Source: Paenibacillus sp. J31TS4 (GTDB lineage Bacteria > Bacillota > Bacilli > Paenibacillales > NBRC-103111). Taken from it: a stretch of 64,000 nucleotides of DNA. The notes beneath the pieces are model-generated. The model worked only from the letters and a program-made list of their open reading frames with translations, was not told where the DNA came from and ran no database searches. The DNA lies in assembly GCF_018403265.1 (NCBI RefSeq), contig NZ_BOSI01000003.1:248001-312000 (forward strand), in the 5' to 3' direction. This document shows positions 37,614-45,774 of the stretch, piece by piece; position 1 is the stretch's first letter; each line of letters begins with the position of its first letter. The position numbers were made by a program, and so were the translations under genes.

Positions 37614-38588
37614 TCAGGCTTCGAGTTCCTCGGCGGTCCGCTTCACGACGCCGATCTTGTTCGCCCACCAGGCGGTGACGATCGGCACGAGAATGGCCGT
37701 GACGATAACAGCCGCGGCGACCAGCGTCGTGGCTGTCTCCACGAACGGCGCATAGCCGATGTTGGCGGCGGCGACTGCCGCAGGCACGCCTGCCGCGTTG
37801 CCGGCCGTCGAGGCGGCCGCCAGGCCGGCGACGCCGTTGCCTCCGGTCAGCCGGTCCACGAAGAACAGCGCGGTTCCCGTCACGGCGACGACGGCGATGC
37901 CGAGCAGAATGCCGAGCAGACCCGCCTTGGCGACGTTGCCGAGGCTGAGTCCGGCGCCGAGCGCCAGCGAGAAGAACGGAACGAGAACCGGAACCGCTTT
38001 GCTGAAGAAAGCGCGAAGCTCTTTGTCCAGGTTGCCTAGAATCATGCCCACGAGCAGCGGCAGAATGGCGCCCACGAGCGTCTGCCACGGGAAGGTGCCG
38101 AGACCGGCGACGCCGAGCGTCACCATCGTCAGGAACGGACCGGATTCAAGCGTCATGATCGAGTAGGCGCCGACGTCCTCCTTGCGTCCAAACTGTCCCA
38201 TCAGCGCCATATAAAGGCCGCCGTTCGTATCGTTCATGGCCGCGACGATCGCGACGACCGACAGGCCGGACAGCAGTCCCGCCGTCACCTGGCCTTCCGG
38301 CAGCAGCTTGGCGGCGATGACGCCCGCCAGTGCGGCGATCAGGATTTTGGTCAGCAGCAGGGAGCCGCCTTTCTTCAGAATATATGGCGTTGCCTTGAAG
38401 TCTATGGTCGAGCCCATGCAGACGTAGAAAACGGCCAGAATGGACATAGAGCCGGACAGCAGCGCGCCGCTGAACGAACCGAACGTCTTGCCGAAGGTAG
38501 GGAAGAGCGTGTTAATCAATGCACCGATAAGCAGCGGAACGATCATCATCCCGCCGGGAATTTTTTCGATGGATGCTTTGATCCTCAT
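37614..38588 (-). CDS. KdgT-family 2-keto-3-deoxygluconate-type permease
   Basis: 324 residues, about ten membrane helices, with the KDGT-family start [41 protein letters not shown] and [12 protein letters not shown]-like C-terminal region ([18 protein letters not shown]). It imports an acid sugar by proton symport; here probably threonate or erythronate for the two downstream enzymes. AGGAGG precedes the ATG. It is the first gene of the operon, with a SigA-type promoter and operator-like repeats upstream. Confidence 0.88.
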   Translation of the reverse strand: MRIKASIEKIPGGMMIVPLLIGALINTLFPTFGKTFGSFSGALLSGSMSILAVFYVCMGSTIDFKATPYILKKGGSLLLTKILIAALAGVIAAKLLPEGQVTAGLLSGLSVVAIVAAMNDTNGGLYMALMGQFGRKEDVGAYSIMTLESGPFLTMVTLGVAGLGTFPWQTLVGAILPLLVGMILGNLDKELRAFFSKAVPVLVPFFSLALGAGLSLGNVAKAGLLGILLGIAVVAVTGTALFFVDRLTGGNGVAGLAAASTAGNAAGVPAAVAAANIGYAPFVETATTLVAAAVIVTAILVPIVTAWWANKIGVVKRTAEELEA

Positions 38589-38606
38589 GGTAGTGCCTCC
38601 TCATTA

Positions 38607-38624
38607 TGTTGCAATATTAATCAT
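38607..38624 (+). promoter_or_regulatory. Candidate operator shared with the regulator gene
   Basis: TGTTGCAATATTAATCAT matches 16 of 18 positions of the site at 40926-40943 upstream of the PrpR-like regulator. A related palindromic region (TGTTG...CAACA, 38743-38760) lies farther upstream. Confidence 0.5.
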
Positions 38625-38655
38625 ATTGGTTGAAGATACCGGTTTCAACACTTCC

Positions 38656-38684
38656 ACTATAGAGGATTATGACGTAAATTACAA
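38656..38684 (-). promoter_or_regulatory. SigA-type promoter of the acid-sugar operon
   Basis: Minus strand TTGTAA (38679-38684), 17 nt, TATAGT (38656-38661). I found no GG-N10-GC sigma-54 element in this region. Confidence 0.55.
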
Positions 38685-39041
38685 CAGATGTTAGAAATGA
38701 AAATGAATGAAAATACCATTCTCCCTGTAACTCCTGTTTTCATGTTGTTATATGCAACAATATGGAATCAAAGTTTTCCCTAGCATCCACTTTTCGGTAT
38801 CCCACTATGCAGGCAGACCCGGTCGGGAGAATTCTGTCGTCATACCAAAAAAGACGGCCGGGTGACTCCCGACCGTCTTTTTCCCGCAAAGCTTCCGACC
38901 TGCCTCAACCACGTACCGCGTCTGGCTACGCTTCAGCTCCGCGGTATGGCGGACTTCCGCCCGCTCTAGGCTTCGTGCGTTTGCACTTCCGCCGTCCGCT
39001 ATCCTACATCTTATACATCCGCGCGTTCACGGCTCTCGCTT
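38685..39041. other. Upstream part of the acid-sugar operon control region
   Basis: No gene. It contains the palindromic TGTTG/CAACA region (38743-38760) and the regulator's terminator (38847-38882). From 38890 to 39041 I see nothing. Confidence 0.4.
38847..38882 (-). terminator. Terminator of the PrpR-like regulator gene
   Basis: A 15-nt arm (AAAAAGACGGCCGGG, 38848-38862) pairs with 38868-38882 with one mismatch; T runs flank both sides. Confidence 0.8.
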
Positions 39042-40904
39042 CTATTCTCCCGGCTCCGCTTCCTTGGCCTTGCGCCAGAGCGTCGTCCGGTTGATCCCGA
39101 GCCGCTTGGCCGCCCTCGACTGGTTGCCGCCCTCTTCCTCCAGCACCCGCTCGATGATGAGGCGCTCCAGCTCGGACAGCGTAGCCTCCCGGGGGACGGA
39201 CAGCACGAAGGCGTCCTCCGCCCCGGCTCCGCCTGCCCGTTCCTGTCCCCCTCTCTTCGGCTCCGCGCCGAGGCGGACGGCCAGCTCCCTCGCCTGTTCC
39301 TCTTCGATATAAAAGTCTCCCGAACCCAGCACGAGCTCCTCCACCGCCCGCTTGAGCCCGCTGACGTTGCGCGGCCACGGAAGCCCGGCAAGCAGCCGAA
39401 GCGCCTCCTCGCGTACGCCGACAACCTGGCGGCCGAACGCTTCGTTCGCCTGCGCGATGAATACCCGGCACAGCTCCGGAATGTCCTCCTTGCGCTCCCG
39501 CAGCGGAGGCAGCGGCAGGTACAGCTCCCCGAGCCGCTCCAGGAACGCGCCCCGCTCTCCGCGTGCTCTCCGCGCCCCGCCTGCGCCTTCCGTGCTGCCT
39601 ATGACCCGCACCGGACGTCCTGGCTCTTCCATCAGCCGCCGCGCCTCCGCGAGCAGCTCGTCCGGAGCCTCTTCAACCCCTGCCAAATAGAGTGTGCCGC
39701 CTCTGGCCCGTTCGGGAGCGGATGCCCCTCCGTCCCGGCCGAACCAGTCGTCCCTCCAGGCGGGGGAGGAGCAGCAGACCGCGACGAACGGTCCCGTGCT
39801 CCGTGCGCTGGCCGAATGAATGGCGCGGGCGAACAGGAGCCGTCCCGTGCCTGGCTCTCCGTCGAGCCACAGGTTCGCGTCGGAGAGCGCGTAGCTCCGC
39901 GCCCGATCCACCGCGGCGCGAATGGCGGGGGCATGGCCGAGAATCTGGCCGAACGTCGCCGGCAGCGCCCGGCTCTCGGCCGCGGCCTCCACTGCCTCCC
40001 GCGCGTCTTCAGCGCCGGCGGGTGCCGGACGGATGGCCAGCACGACGGCGCCGCTCCGCCCGGCAGCCGGCAGACGCTCCGCCCGAATGGTGAGGCTCCG
40101 CCCGTTCAGCCGGACGATCCGCCCAGGTCCCGGCTCCGGCAGGCCGCCCGGCCATTGCTCGGCCCAGCCGGCGATCCGCTCCGGCAGCCGGACGCTCTCC
40201 GGCTTCTCTGTACCCAGGCCGAGCAGCTCGCATGCGGCCGGATTGGCGTAGCGGACGGCGCCGCCGGCCTCCGCCACCACCAGCCCTTCTCCGCTCGCGC
40301 CAAGTGCAGCTTCGAGCAGCCGGCTTTGCTCCTTCTCCCGTTCTATCGCCTGGTAGAGGCTCCAGGCGTCCTCGAACGCCTTTTCGATCGACTCCCGGCC
40401 CGAGGTGATGAGCACGCCGTGATAGCCGAGCCGCTGCGCGGTCCGGACACTGACGGCGTCCCCCAGCACGAGCTGCACGCCGTCTCCGACGGCGCGGCGC
40501 ACCACCGGGACGACCTCGTCCTCGCTCCCCAGCTCGTACATCGGCACGTTGAGGTCGAGCAGCGAGCCGATGAGCCGGGCGCCGTTGCAAATATTCGGGA
40601 ATCCGACGATCCCAACGCGGCTCGCCGATTCCTTGACGAGTGTGAATACGCGCAGCAGGTCGTAGCCCGAGATGCCGATGTCGACGACAGGCAGCGAGAC
40701 GGCTGAGCGGATCAGGTTCGCCGTGCCGCCCCGGCTGATTATCAGATCGCAGCCTTCTGCCTCCGCTTGGCGCGCCAGGCGGACCCCCTCGGTCAAATCG
40801 CCGACCTCGGCGCGCACCTCAAAGTGCGGCAGCTCCCTCGCCATCTCCAGGATCAGCTCCTTCAGCCCCGGATAGGGAGCGATCGCCATCACCTTAACGC
40901 CCAT
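39042..40904 (-). CDS. PrpR-like regulator with degenerate AAA+ domain
   Basis: 620 residues from the ATG at 40904 (AAGGAGGG 8 nt upstream). PrpR N-terminal sensor (1-175), PAS-like region (195-290), AAA+ domain of sigma-54 activators (315-550), FIS-type HTH (KRLGINRTTLWRKAKE). Key residues are lost: Walker A is GEPGTGR with R355 for Lys, the GAFTGA loop is FGRDGGASAPERA, and Walker B D-E is A408-G409 (TLYLAGV). It probably cannot activate sigma-54 and may work as a plain DNA-binding regulator of the adjacent kdgT-dtnK-pdxA2 operon, which has a SigA-type promoter. Confidence 0.85.
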   Translation of the reverse strand: MGVKVMAIAPYPGLKELILEMARELPHFEVRAEVGDLTEGVRLARQAEAEGCDLIISRGGTANLIRSAVSLPVVDIGISGYDLLRVFTLVKESASRVGIVGFPNICNGARLIGSLLDLNVPMYELGSEDEVVPVVRRAVGDGVQLVLGDAVSVRTAQRLGYHGVLITSGRESIEKAFEDAWSLYQAIEREKEQSRLLEAALGASGEGLVVAEAGGAVRYANPAACELLGLGTEKPESVRLPERIAGWAEQWPGGLPEPGPGRIVRLNGRSLTIRAERLPAAGRSGAVVLAIRPAPAGAEDAREAVEAAAESRALPATFGQILGHAPAIRAAVDRARSYALSDANLWLDGEPGTGRLLFARAIHSASARSTGPFVAVCCSSPAWRDDWFGRDGGASAPERARGGTLYLAGVEEAPDELLAEARRLMEEPGRPVRVIGSTEGAGGARRARGERGAFLERLGELYLPLPPLRERKEDIPELCRVFIAQANEAFGRQVVGVREEALRLLAGLPWPRNVSGLKRAVEELVLGSGDFYIEEEQARELAVRLGAEPKRGGQERAGGAGAEDAFVLSVPREATLSELERLIIERVLEEEGGNQSRAAKRLGINRTTLWRKAKEAEPGE

Positions 40905-40925
40905 CCGTTTTCCCTCCTTTTTCCC

Positions 40926-40943
40926 TGTTGCAAAATGAATCAT
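40926..40943 (+). promoter_or_regulatory. Candidate operator at the regulator's own promoter
   Basis: TGTTGCAAAATGAATCAT lies 22 nt upstream of the regulator start and matches the site at 38607-38624, suggesting autoregulation. Confidence 0.5.
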
Positions 40944-41032
40944 TAGCGTCATTATAGCCGATCATCCCCCGCATTGCTATCGGCCGGCCGCCCCGAAGAA
41001 GCCGCTCCCTGTAACTGGGAATCAACTTCGCA

Positions 41033-41061
41033 TTGACGAAGGCTGTCAGATGGTATATACT
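41033..41061 (+). promoter_or_regulatory. SigA promoter of metNIQ
   Basis: TTGACG (41033-41038), 17 nt, TATACT (41056-41061), followed by the SAM riboswitch. Confidence 0.85.
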
Positions 41062-41111
41062 CCGATGTAGCTTTTCAACTGCTTTTTCAATTGCATATGA
41101 TCATTTTCTTT

Positions 41112-41235
41112 CTTATCCAGAGAGGCGGAGGGACAGGCCCTGTGATGCCCGGCAACCGGTTCGGAAGACGACATATCTTCCGGACGCCATGGTGCCAATT
41201 CCTACAGAACGATCGGTTCTGACAGATGAGAAAGG
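41112..41235 (+). promoter_or_regulatory. SAM-I (S-box) riboswitch
   Basis: The conserved elements occur in order: CTTATCCAGAGAGGCGGAGGGA, GGCCCTGTGATGCCCGGCAACC, CATGGTGCCAATTCC, ACAG and GATGAGAAAG. High S-adenosylmethionine would favour the terminator at 41257-41293 and switch off metNIQ. Confidence 0.96.
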
Positions 41236-41256
41236 GTGTTCCCGAATAGGTTTTTG

Positions 41257-41293
41257 AACCCCCTCTTTCGCGCTGTCCGAGGGGGTTCTTTTC
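41257..41293 (+). terminator. Riboswitch-controlled terminator
   Basis: GAACCCCCTC (41257-41266) pairs with GAGGGGGTTC (41280-41289), then TTTTCG. It lies about 140 nt before metN. Confidence 0.88.
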
Positions 41294-41432
41294 GTTCTCC
41301 GGGCACTTGGCCCGTGAAGAGGCAAGCCCGCGTCGGGCAAGCTCGGCTAGTCTATTATCCGTTGGTCCATGTTCGCCAGGAGAATTGCCTGGTCCCTGCC
41401 CCACCATTCCACTTGTAAGGAGGCGACGGCCC

Positions 41433-42464
41433 ATGATCCGCATTGAGGATCTGTCCAAAACCTATGGCACCGGCCAGCAGAGCGTGACGGCGCTCTCGGA
41501 CATCAGCCTGTCGGTAGCCAAAGGCGAAATCTTCGGCATCATCGGTCATTCCGGCGCCGGAAAAAGCACGCTGCTGCGCTCCATCAACCTGCTGGAGAGG
41601 CCGACCAGCGGCAAGGTGACGGTGAATGGCGTTGAGCTGACCGCGCTGCGGGGAGCCCGGCTCCAGACGGCCCGCCGCTCCATCGGCATGATTTTTCAGC
41701 ATTTCAACCTGCTCGCGTCGGCGACCGTCTATGACAACATCGCCTTCCCGCTCAAGCTCGCCCGGCGGCCGAAGGAGCAGATTGCGGCCAAGGTGAACGA
41801 GCTGCTCAGCCTCGTCGGGCTCGAGGCGCACCGGGACAAGTTCCCGTCGGCTCTCTCCGGCGGCCAGAAGCAGCGCGTCGGCATCGCCCGCGCCCTGGCC
41901 AGCGATCCGGACGTGCTGCTGTGCGACGAGGCCACCTCGGCGCTCGACCCGCAGACAACTGGCGCCATTCTGCAGCTGCTGCTATCTATCAACCGGAAGC
42001 TCGGCATCACCATCGTACTGATCACCCATGAGATGCAGGTCATCCGGTCGATCTGCGACCGGGTCGCCGTCATCGACGGGGGCCGGATCGTCGAAAGCGG
42101 TCCGGTGGCCGAGTTGTTTCTGAAGCCCCAGCATCCGACGACCCGGGAATTCGTCGAGCAGGTCTCCGATCCGGTCGACCTGCGGGCGGCGGCCTCCCTC
42201 GCCCGTACCGGCAGCCCTGCCGATGACGGCCTGCGCCGCCAGATCGTCCGCGTCACTTTCCTCGGCAATCAGACCTACGAGCCGATTCTGTTCGAGGCGA
42301 CGCGGGACGCCGACGTTTCGTTTATTATTCTGCAAGGCACGATCTCGCGCATGAAGGATGTGCCGTATGGCCAGCTCGTCGTGGAGCTGGACGGCGAGCC
42401 CGCGGCCGTCGACCGTACGCTGGCGGCACTGCGCGAGCGCGGCCTTGAAGTGGAGGTGCTCTAA
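41433..42464 (+). CDS. metN: Methionine ABC transporter ATP-binding protein
   Basis: 343 residues. Walker A GHSGAGKS, signature LSGGQKQRVGIARAL, Walker B VLLCDEATSALD, H-loop ITHEMQV. The C-terminal 75 residues form the NIL/ACT-like domain of MetN that binds methionine for feedback inhibition. AAGGAGGCGACGGCCC precedes the ATG at 41433; the frame runs upstream to 41307 through the leader. It is the first gene of metNIQ, controlled by the S-box. Confidence 0.96.
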   Translation: MIRIEDLSKTYGTGQQSVTALSDISLSVAKGEIFGIIGHSGAGKSTLLRSINLLERPTSGKVTVNGVELTALRGARLQTARRSIGMIFQHFNLLASATVYDNIAFPLKLARRPKEQIAAKVNELLSLVGLEAHRDKFPSALSGGQKQRVGIARALASDPDVLLCDEATSALDPQTTGAILQLLLSINRKLGITIVLITHEMQVIRSICDRVAVIDGGRIVESGPVAELFLKPQHPTTREFVEQVSDPVDLRAAASLARTGSPADDGLRRQIVRVTFLGNQTYEPILFEATRDADVSFIILQGTISRMKDVPYGQLVVELDGEPAAVDRTLAALRERGLEVEVL

Positions 42465-42465
42465 G

Positions 42466-43134
42466 ATGAACTCGTCCCCCTGGTCGGAGATTGACTGGTC
42501 CGAGATCGGCCAAGCGCTTCAGGATACGCTGACGATGCTCGGCCTCTCCACCCTGTTCACCGTTCTGATCGGCCTTCCGCTCGGCATCTGGCTGTTCCTC
42601 TCGTCGAAGGGCCAGCTGCTGCAGAATCGGATCGTCTATCTGATTCTGTCGTTCGTCGTCAACGTGCTGCGCTCCGTGCCGTTCATCATCCTGATGATCG
42701 TCGTCATCCCGCTAACCAAAGTCATCGTGCAGACGTCGATCGGCGTGCGCGGCTCGATCCCGCCGCTCGTCATCGCGGCCGCTCCGTTCTTCGCGCGTCT
42801 GGTGGAGACGTCGCTGCGCGAGGTCGACCGAGGCGTCATCGAGGCCGCCCAGGCGATGGGCGCCTCGAACGGCCAGATCATCTGGCGCGTGCTGCTGCCG
42901 GAATCGCGGCCGGGCCTTATCGCCGGCATCACCATTACGACGGTGACGCTCGTGTCCTATACGGCGATGTCCGGCACGATCGGCGGCGGCGGCCTTGGCG
43001 ACCTCGCGATCCGCTACGGTTACATGCGGTTCGAGACCGAGGTGATGATCGTCACCGTCGTGCTGCTCTTGATCCTCGTGCAGGTGCTGCAGATGGCCGG
43101 CGACCGGCTCGTGCGGCATTTCAGCCGGAGGTAA
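42466..43134 (+). CDS. metI: Methionine ABC transporter permease
   Basis: 222 residues from the ATG at 42466, one base after the metN stop; GGAGGTG in the metN tail is the ribosome site. Five membrane helices, with the permease EAA-type loop EVDRGVIEAAQAMGASNGQIIWRVLLPESRPG. The full MetI domain is present. A 434-nt gap with a tandem repeat separates it from metQ. Confidence 0.95.
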   Translation: MNSSPWSEIDWSEIGQALQDTLTMLGLSTLFTVLIGLPLGIWLFLSSKGQLLQNRIVYLILSFVVNVLRSVPFIILMIVVIPLTKVIVQTSIGVRGSIPPLVIAAAPFFARLVETSLREVDRGVIEAAQAMGASNGQIIWRVLLPESRPGLIAGITITTVTLVSYTAMSGTIGGGGLGDLAIRYGYMRFETEVMIVTVVLLLILVQVLQMAGDRLVRHFSRR

Positions 43135-43463
43135 GCCCCTGCGTCGAAGTAGTGCAACGCTGCGGGCCTTGCTCCCTACAGCCGCTGTTGAATCCGGAAT
43201 GGTTGAATGGTCTTTTCTCGGTGCCATTCCGTCTTCAAAGGCGGACGCAAGCTCTTCCGGTGAGCAAGCCCCTCCGCTGAAGTAACGCAGGCGATAGCTG
43301 GTGGCCCTCCGTAGTGCAGCTCTCCGGGTCTTGGCCTCCAGCCGCTGTTGAATTCGGAATAGGGGAATAACTAATTTCGGTGCCATTCCGGTTTCAAAGG
43401 CGGACGCAGGCTCTTCCGGCGAGCTAGCCCCTCCGCAGGAGTGAAGCTGCGATAGCTTGCTCG
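43133..43463. repeat. Tandem imperfect repeat between metI and metQ
   Basis: A unit of about 130-160 bp occurs twice (about 43134-43265 and 43266-43424), with the start of a third copy to about 43463. Shared blocks include AGCCGCTGTTGAAT, GGTGCCATTCCG, CAAAGGCGGACGCA, GCTCTTCCGG and AGCCCCTCCGC. Each unit carries an inverted repeat (CGGAAT ... CCATTCCG). It has no ribosome site and is probably a noncoding element. Confidence 0.75.
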
Positions 43464-43568
43464 CGCTCCGCCGATTTCTTCCTTAGACCAAGCGGACTTT
43501 CAGCCCGCCGAAGCTATATAGACGCCCCGCTCAAGCGGGAGCCAACTCAACAAGGAGGTTTCTCATCC

Positions 43569-44429
43569 ATGAAAAAGTCCCTGCTTCTCGTATTCACACT
43601 CGTCTTCTCGCTGTCGCTGGTTCTGGCCGGCTGCGGCTCCAAATCGAACGACTCCGGCAGCGCCGGCACATCGCCGTCGCCGTCCGCATCCGCTGGCGGC
43701 TCCGCCGCTCCCGTTAAGCTGAAGGTCGGCGCTACCGCCCGCCCGCACGCCGAAATCCTCAATTTCCTCAAGCCCCAGCTGGAAAAGCAAGGCGTTCAGC
43801 TCGAGGTGAAGGAATACACCGACTACGTCCAGCCGAACGTGCAGCTGAACGACAAGGAGCTCGACGCGAACTTCTTCCAGCACCAGCAGTACCTCGACCA
43901 GTTCAACAAAGATCGCAAGACCAAGCTGGTGAAGGTGGTCGGCGTGCATATTGAGCCGCTCGGCGCTTACTCCAAGAAGATCAAGGCCATCTCCGAGCTG
44001 AAGGATGGCGCCAAGGTCGCCATCCCGAACGATGTGACGAATGCCGGCCGCGCGCTCGGGCTGCTTGAGCAAAACGGACTGCTGAAGCTTAAAGAAGGCG
44101 TCGGCTCCAGCGCTACGATCAAAGACATCGTCGACAACCCGAAAAAGCTGGAAGTGAAAGAACTGGAGGCCGCTCTGCTGCCTCGCGTCATCGACGAATT
44201 CGACCTGGCCATCATCAACACCAACTTTGCCCTGAACGCGAACCTGCAGCCGACGAAGGACGCCCTCTTCATGGAGAAGTCCGACTCCCCTTACGTGAAC
44301 ATTCTCGTCTCCCGTGAGGACAACAAGGACTCCGAAGCGATGAAGAAGCTCGCCGCCGCGCTGACTTCCTCCGAGACGAAGAAATTCATCGAGGAGAAGT
44401 ACAAAGGCGAAGTTCTGCCGGCGTTCTAA
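43569..44429 (+). CDS. metQ: Methionine-binding lipoprotein
   Basis: 286 residues. A signal peptide with lipobox LVLAGC (Cys22) is followed by a Ser/Gly/Ala linker to about 47 and then the NlpA/MetQ domain (VGATARPHAEILNFLKPQLEKQGVQLEVKEYTDYVQPN, ELDANFFQHQQYLDQF, IPNDVTNAGRALGLLEQNGL). It captures D- or L-methionine at the outer membrane face for MetNI. AAGGAGG precedes the ATG, and a terminator follows. Confidence 0.96.
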   Translation: MKKSLLLVFTLVFSLSLVLAGCGSKSNDSGSAGTSPSPSASAGGSAAPVKLKVGATARPHAEILNFLKPQLEKQGVQLEVKEYTDYVQPNVQLNDKELDANFFQHQQYLDQFNKDRKTKLVKVVGVHIEPLGAYSKKIKAISELKDGAKVAIPNDVTNAGRALGLLEQNGLLKLKEGVGSSATIKDIVDNPKKLEVKELEAALLPRVIDEFDLAIINTNFALNANLQPTKDALFMEKSDSPYVNILVSREDNKDSEAMKKLAAALTSSETKKFIEEKYKGEVLPAF

Positions 44430-44461
44430 TCCGCAGTCCCGGCACGCCGGGAAGGGTATGC

Positions 44462-44513
44462 CATAAAAAAGGAACAGCCGCTCCCCTGGGAGCCGGGCTG
44501 TTCCTTTTTTTAT
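44462..44513. terminator. Terminator of metNIQ
   Basis: A long stem ATAAAAAAGGAACAGCC.. pairs with ..GGCTGTTCCTTTTTTAT; A and T tracts on both sides. Confidence 0.92.
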
Positions 44514-44575
44514 GGGCGTTAAACGGCCTGGCAAGGCAAGTCCCCATTAGCTGAGGCCAAGCCTATAGACCGCCG

Positions 44576-44731
44576 CTATCTCGACTTGCGCTTATAATAC
44601 ACCCGCGACCAGAAGTAAATCGCCACCCCAACCAGCAGGATATCGAATTCGATCCCGGTCCGGCCTGTCCGAAAGAAGTCTACCAGAGACCAGACCAGCA
44701 GCGCTAATGTAAAAAACTGAAACGCGAGCAC
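44576..44731 (-). CDS. Possible 51-residue two-helix membrane protein
   Basis: A GTG-started frame reads LAFQFFTLALLVWSLVDFFRTGRT then GIEFDILLVGVAIYFWSRVYYKRKSR, two membrane helices joined by a polar loop with a basic tail. Amino-acid use looks protein-like, and SigA-like boxes (TTGACA with TGTAAA 17 nt on) lie about 100 nt upstream, but there is no good ribosome site. It may be a genuine small protein or a remnant. Confidence 0.4.
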   Translation of the reverse strand: MLAFQFFTLALLVWSLVDFFRTGRTGIEFDILLVGVAIYFWSRVYYKRKSR

Positions 44732-44841
44732 GGCAGACTTGTCGCTGTGCTACTTTCTTTACATTTTACTATAGCTTCAAAATGTCAAACTATTTTTACA
44801 TAATAACGGACACCGACTGTCAAGCCTCGCGTGCAACGAAC

Positions 44842-44870
44842 AAAAAAAGCGGAGGACGTCCGTCCTCCGC
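44842..44870 (-). terminator. Terminator of the RND-tetR operon
   Basis: A 10-bp GCGGAGGACG/CGTCCTCCGC stem (44849-44858, 44861-44870) followed by seven T on the minus strand. Confidence 0.88.
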
Positions 44871-44892
44871 CTATCTGATAGTCCGCCTGCTT

Positions 44893-45774
44893 TTATGGAG
44901 ATAAGTGCGTTTCGAGCTGGTCAAGCGGTCTCTTCCACCCCCGAAGCTTCTTGCCTCGCAGGAAGGCGATAATGCCCTTGATCACGACGGGCTGGGGATC
45001 CTTCTTGGCGAATTCCTCCTCCAGCAGGGCGAGTGCGTCCTCCAGTTCCATGTGCAGGGCTTCATCTGCCTCCAGTCCATCCAGCAGTCCGCGCAGCCGC
45101 TCCAGCTCGGCAATCGCCTCGCCGTAGGGCGGCCGGCCGAAAAAGCAGCCGTCCGTCAAGAGACGTTCCATCTTGTCGGCACCCAGCACCGGCCGGACTT
45201 CGCGGCGCTTCATGCCGGCGACCAAATCGTCGAGCCGCTCGAGCAGATAATCCGCCAGCGGTTCGGTCTCGAACAGTTCCTCATGCAGCATGGCCATTCC
45301 GAGGTAGCCCTGGGTCATCGCCTGGAAGAGGACGGCGGCATCGTACGAATACGGCCGCGTCTCCTCTCCGTACTGCGCGACCATCAGCTGCTGGTTCCAC
45401 CGGATCGTCTCGGCATGCATCTCCAGCATCAACCGGCGGATCTCCTCGTTGATCTCGAAGCGCTCCTTCATGAACAGCGTAATGAAGTCTCGGTGCTCCG
45501 CATACTGCGCGAGGTTCAGCTCCACCTGCCGCTTCAACCGCTCGCGCGGAGATAGCTTCGGGTCGCTGGTCATTTCCCGGAACGCTTTGGTGAACAAGCC
45601 AATGTAATGCTTGCAGATGGCGACCAGAAGGTCCTCCTTGGACCGGAAGTAGAAGTAGAGCGAGCCCTTTGCCATCTCCAACCGGTCCGCGATGTCTTGA
45701 ATGGAGGTCGTGTTGTATCCTTTTTCCGCGAAGCAGGCTGCAGCTGCCTCCATGATTTGCCTTCTTCTATCCAT
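44893..45774 (-). CDS. TetR/AcrR-family regulator
   Basis: 293 residues, long for TetR. The N-terminal HTH is RRRQIMEAAAACFAEKGYNTTSIQDIADRLEMAKGSLYFYFRSKEDLL. An extended ligand and dimer domain follows (YSYDAAVLFQAMTQGYLGMAMLHEELF; a second Glu/Leu-rich helical part near the end). The start at 45774 has GGAGAGG 9 nt upstream and overlaps the end of the exporter gene by 8 nt, so it is the second gene of that operon. It probably represses the operon through the inverted repeat at 49194-49228. Confidence 0.9.
   Translation of the reverse strand: MDRRRQIMEAAAACFAEKGYNTTSIQDIADRLEMAKGSLYFYFRSKEDLLVAICKHYIGLFTKAFREMTSDPKLSPRERLKRQVELNLAQYAEHRDFITLFMKERFEINEEIRRLMLEMHAETIRWNQQLMVAQYGEETRPYSYDAAVLFQAMTQGYLGMAMLHEELFETEPLADYLLERLDDLVAGMKRREVRPVLGADKMERLLTDGCFFGRPPYGEAIAELERLRGLLDGLEADEALHMELEDALALLEEEFAKKDPQPVVIKGIIAFLRGKKLRGWKRPLDQLETHLSP

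Noticed and set aside
38589-38770. A sigma-54 promoter upstream of kdgT
   Set aside because: I looked for GG-N10-GC with TGGCAC/TTGCA context on the minus strand and found none; a SigA-type pair fits better.
43547-44534. Antisense frames over metQ and its terminator
   Set aside because: MetQ has a lipobox, a ribosome site and full family similarity; the antisense frames have none of these.
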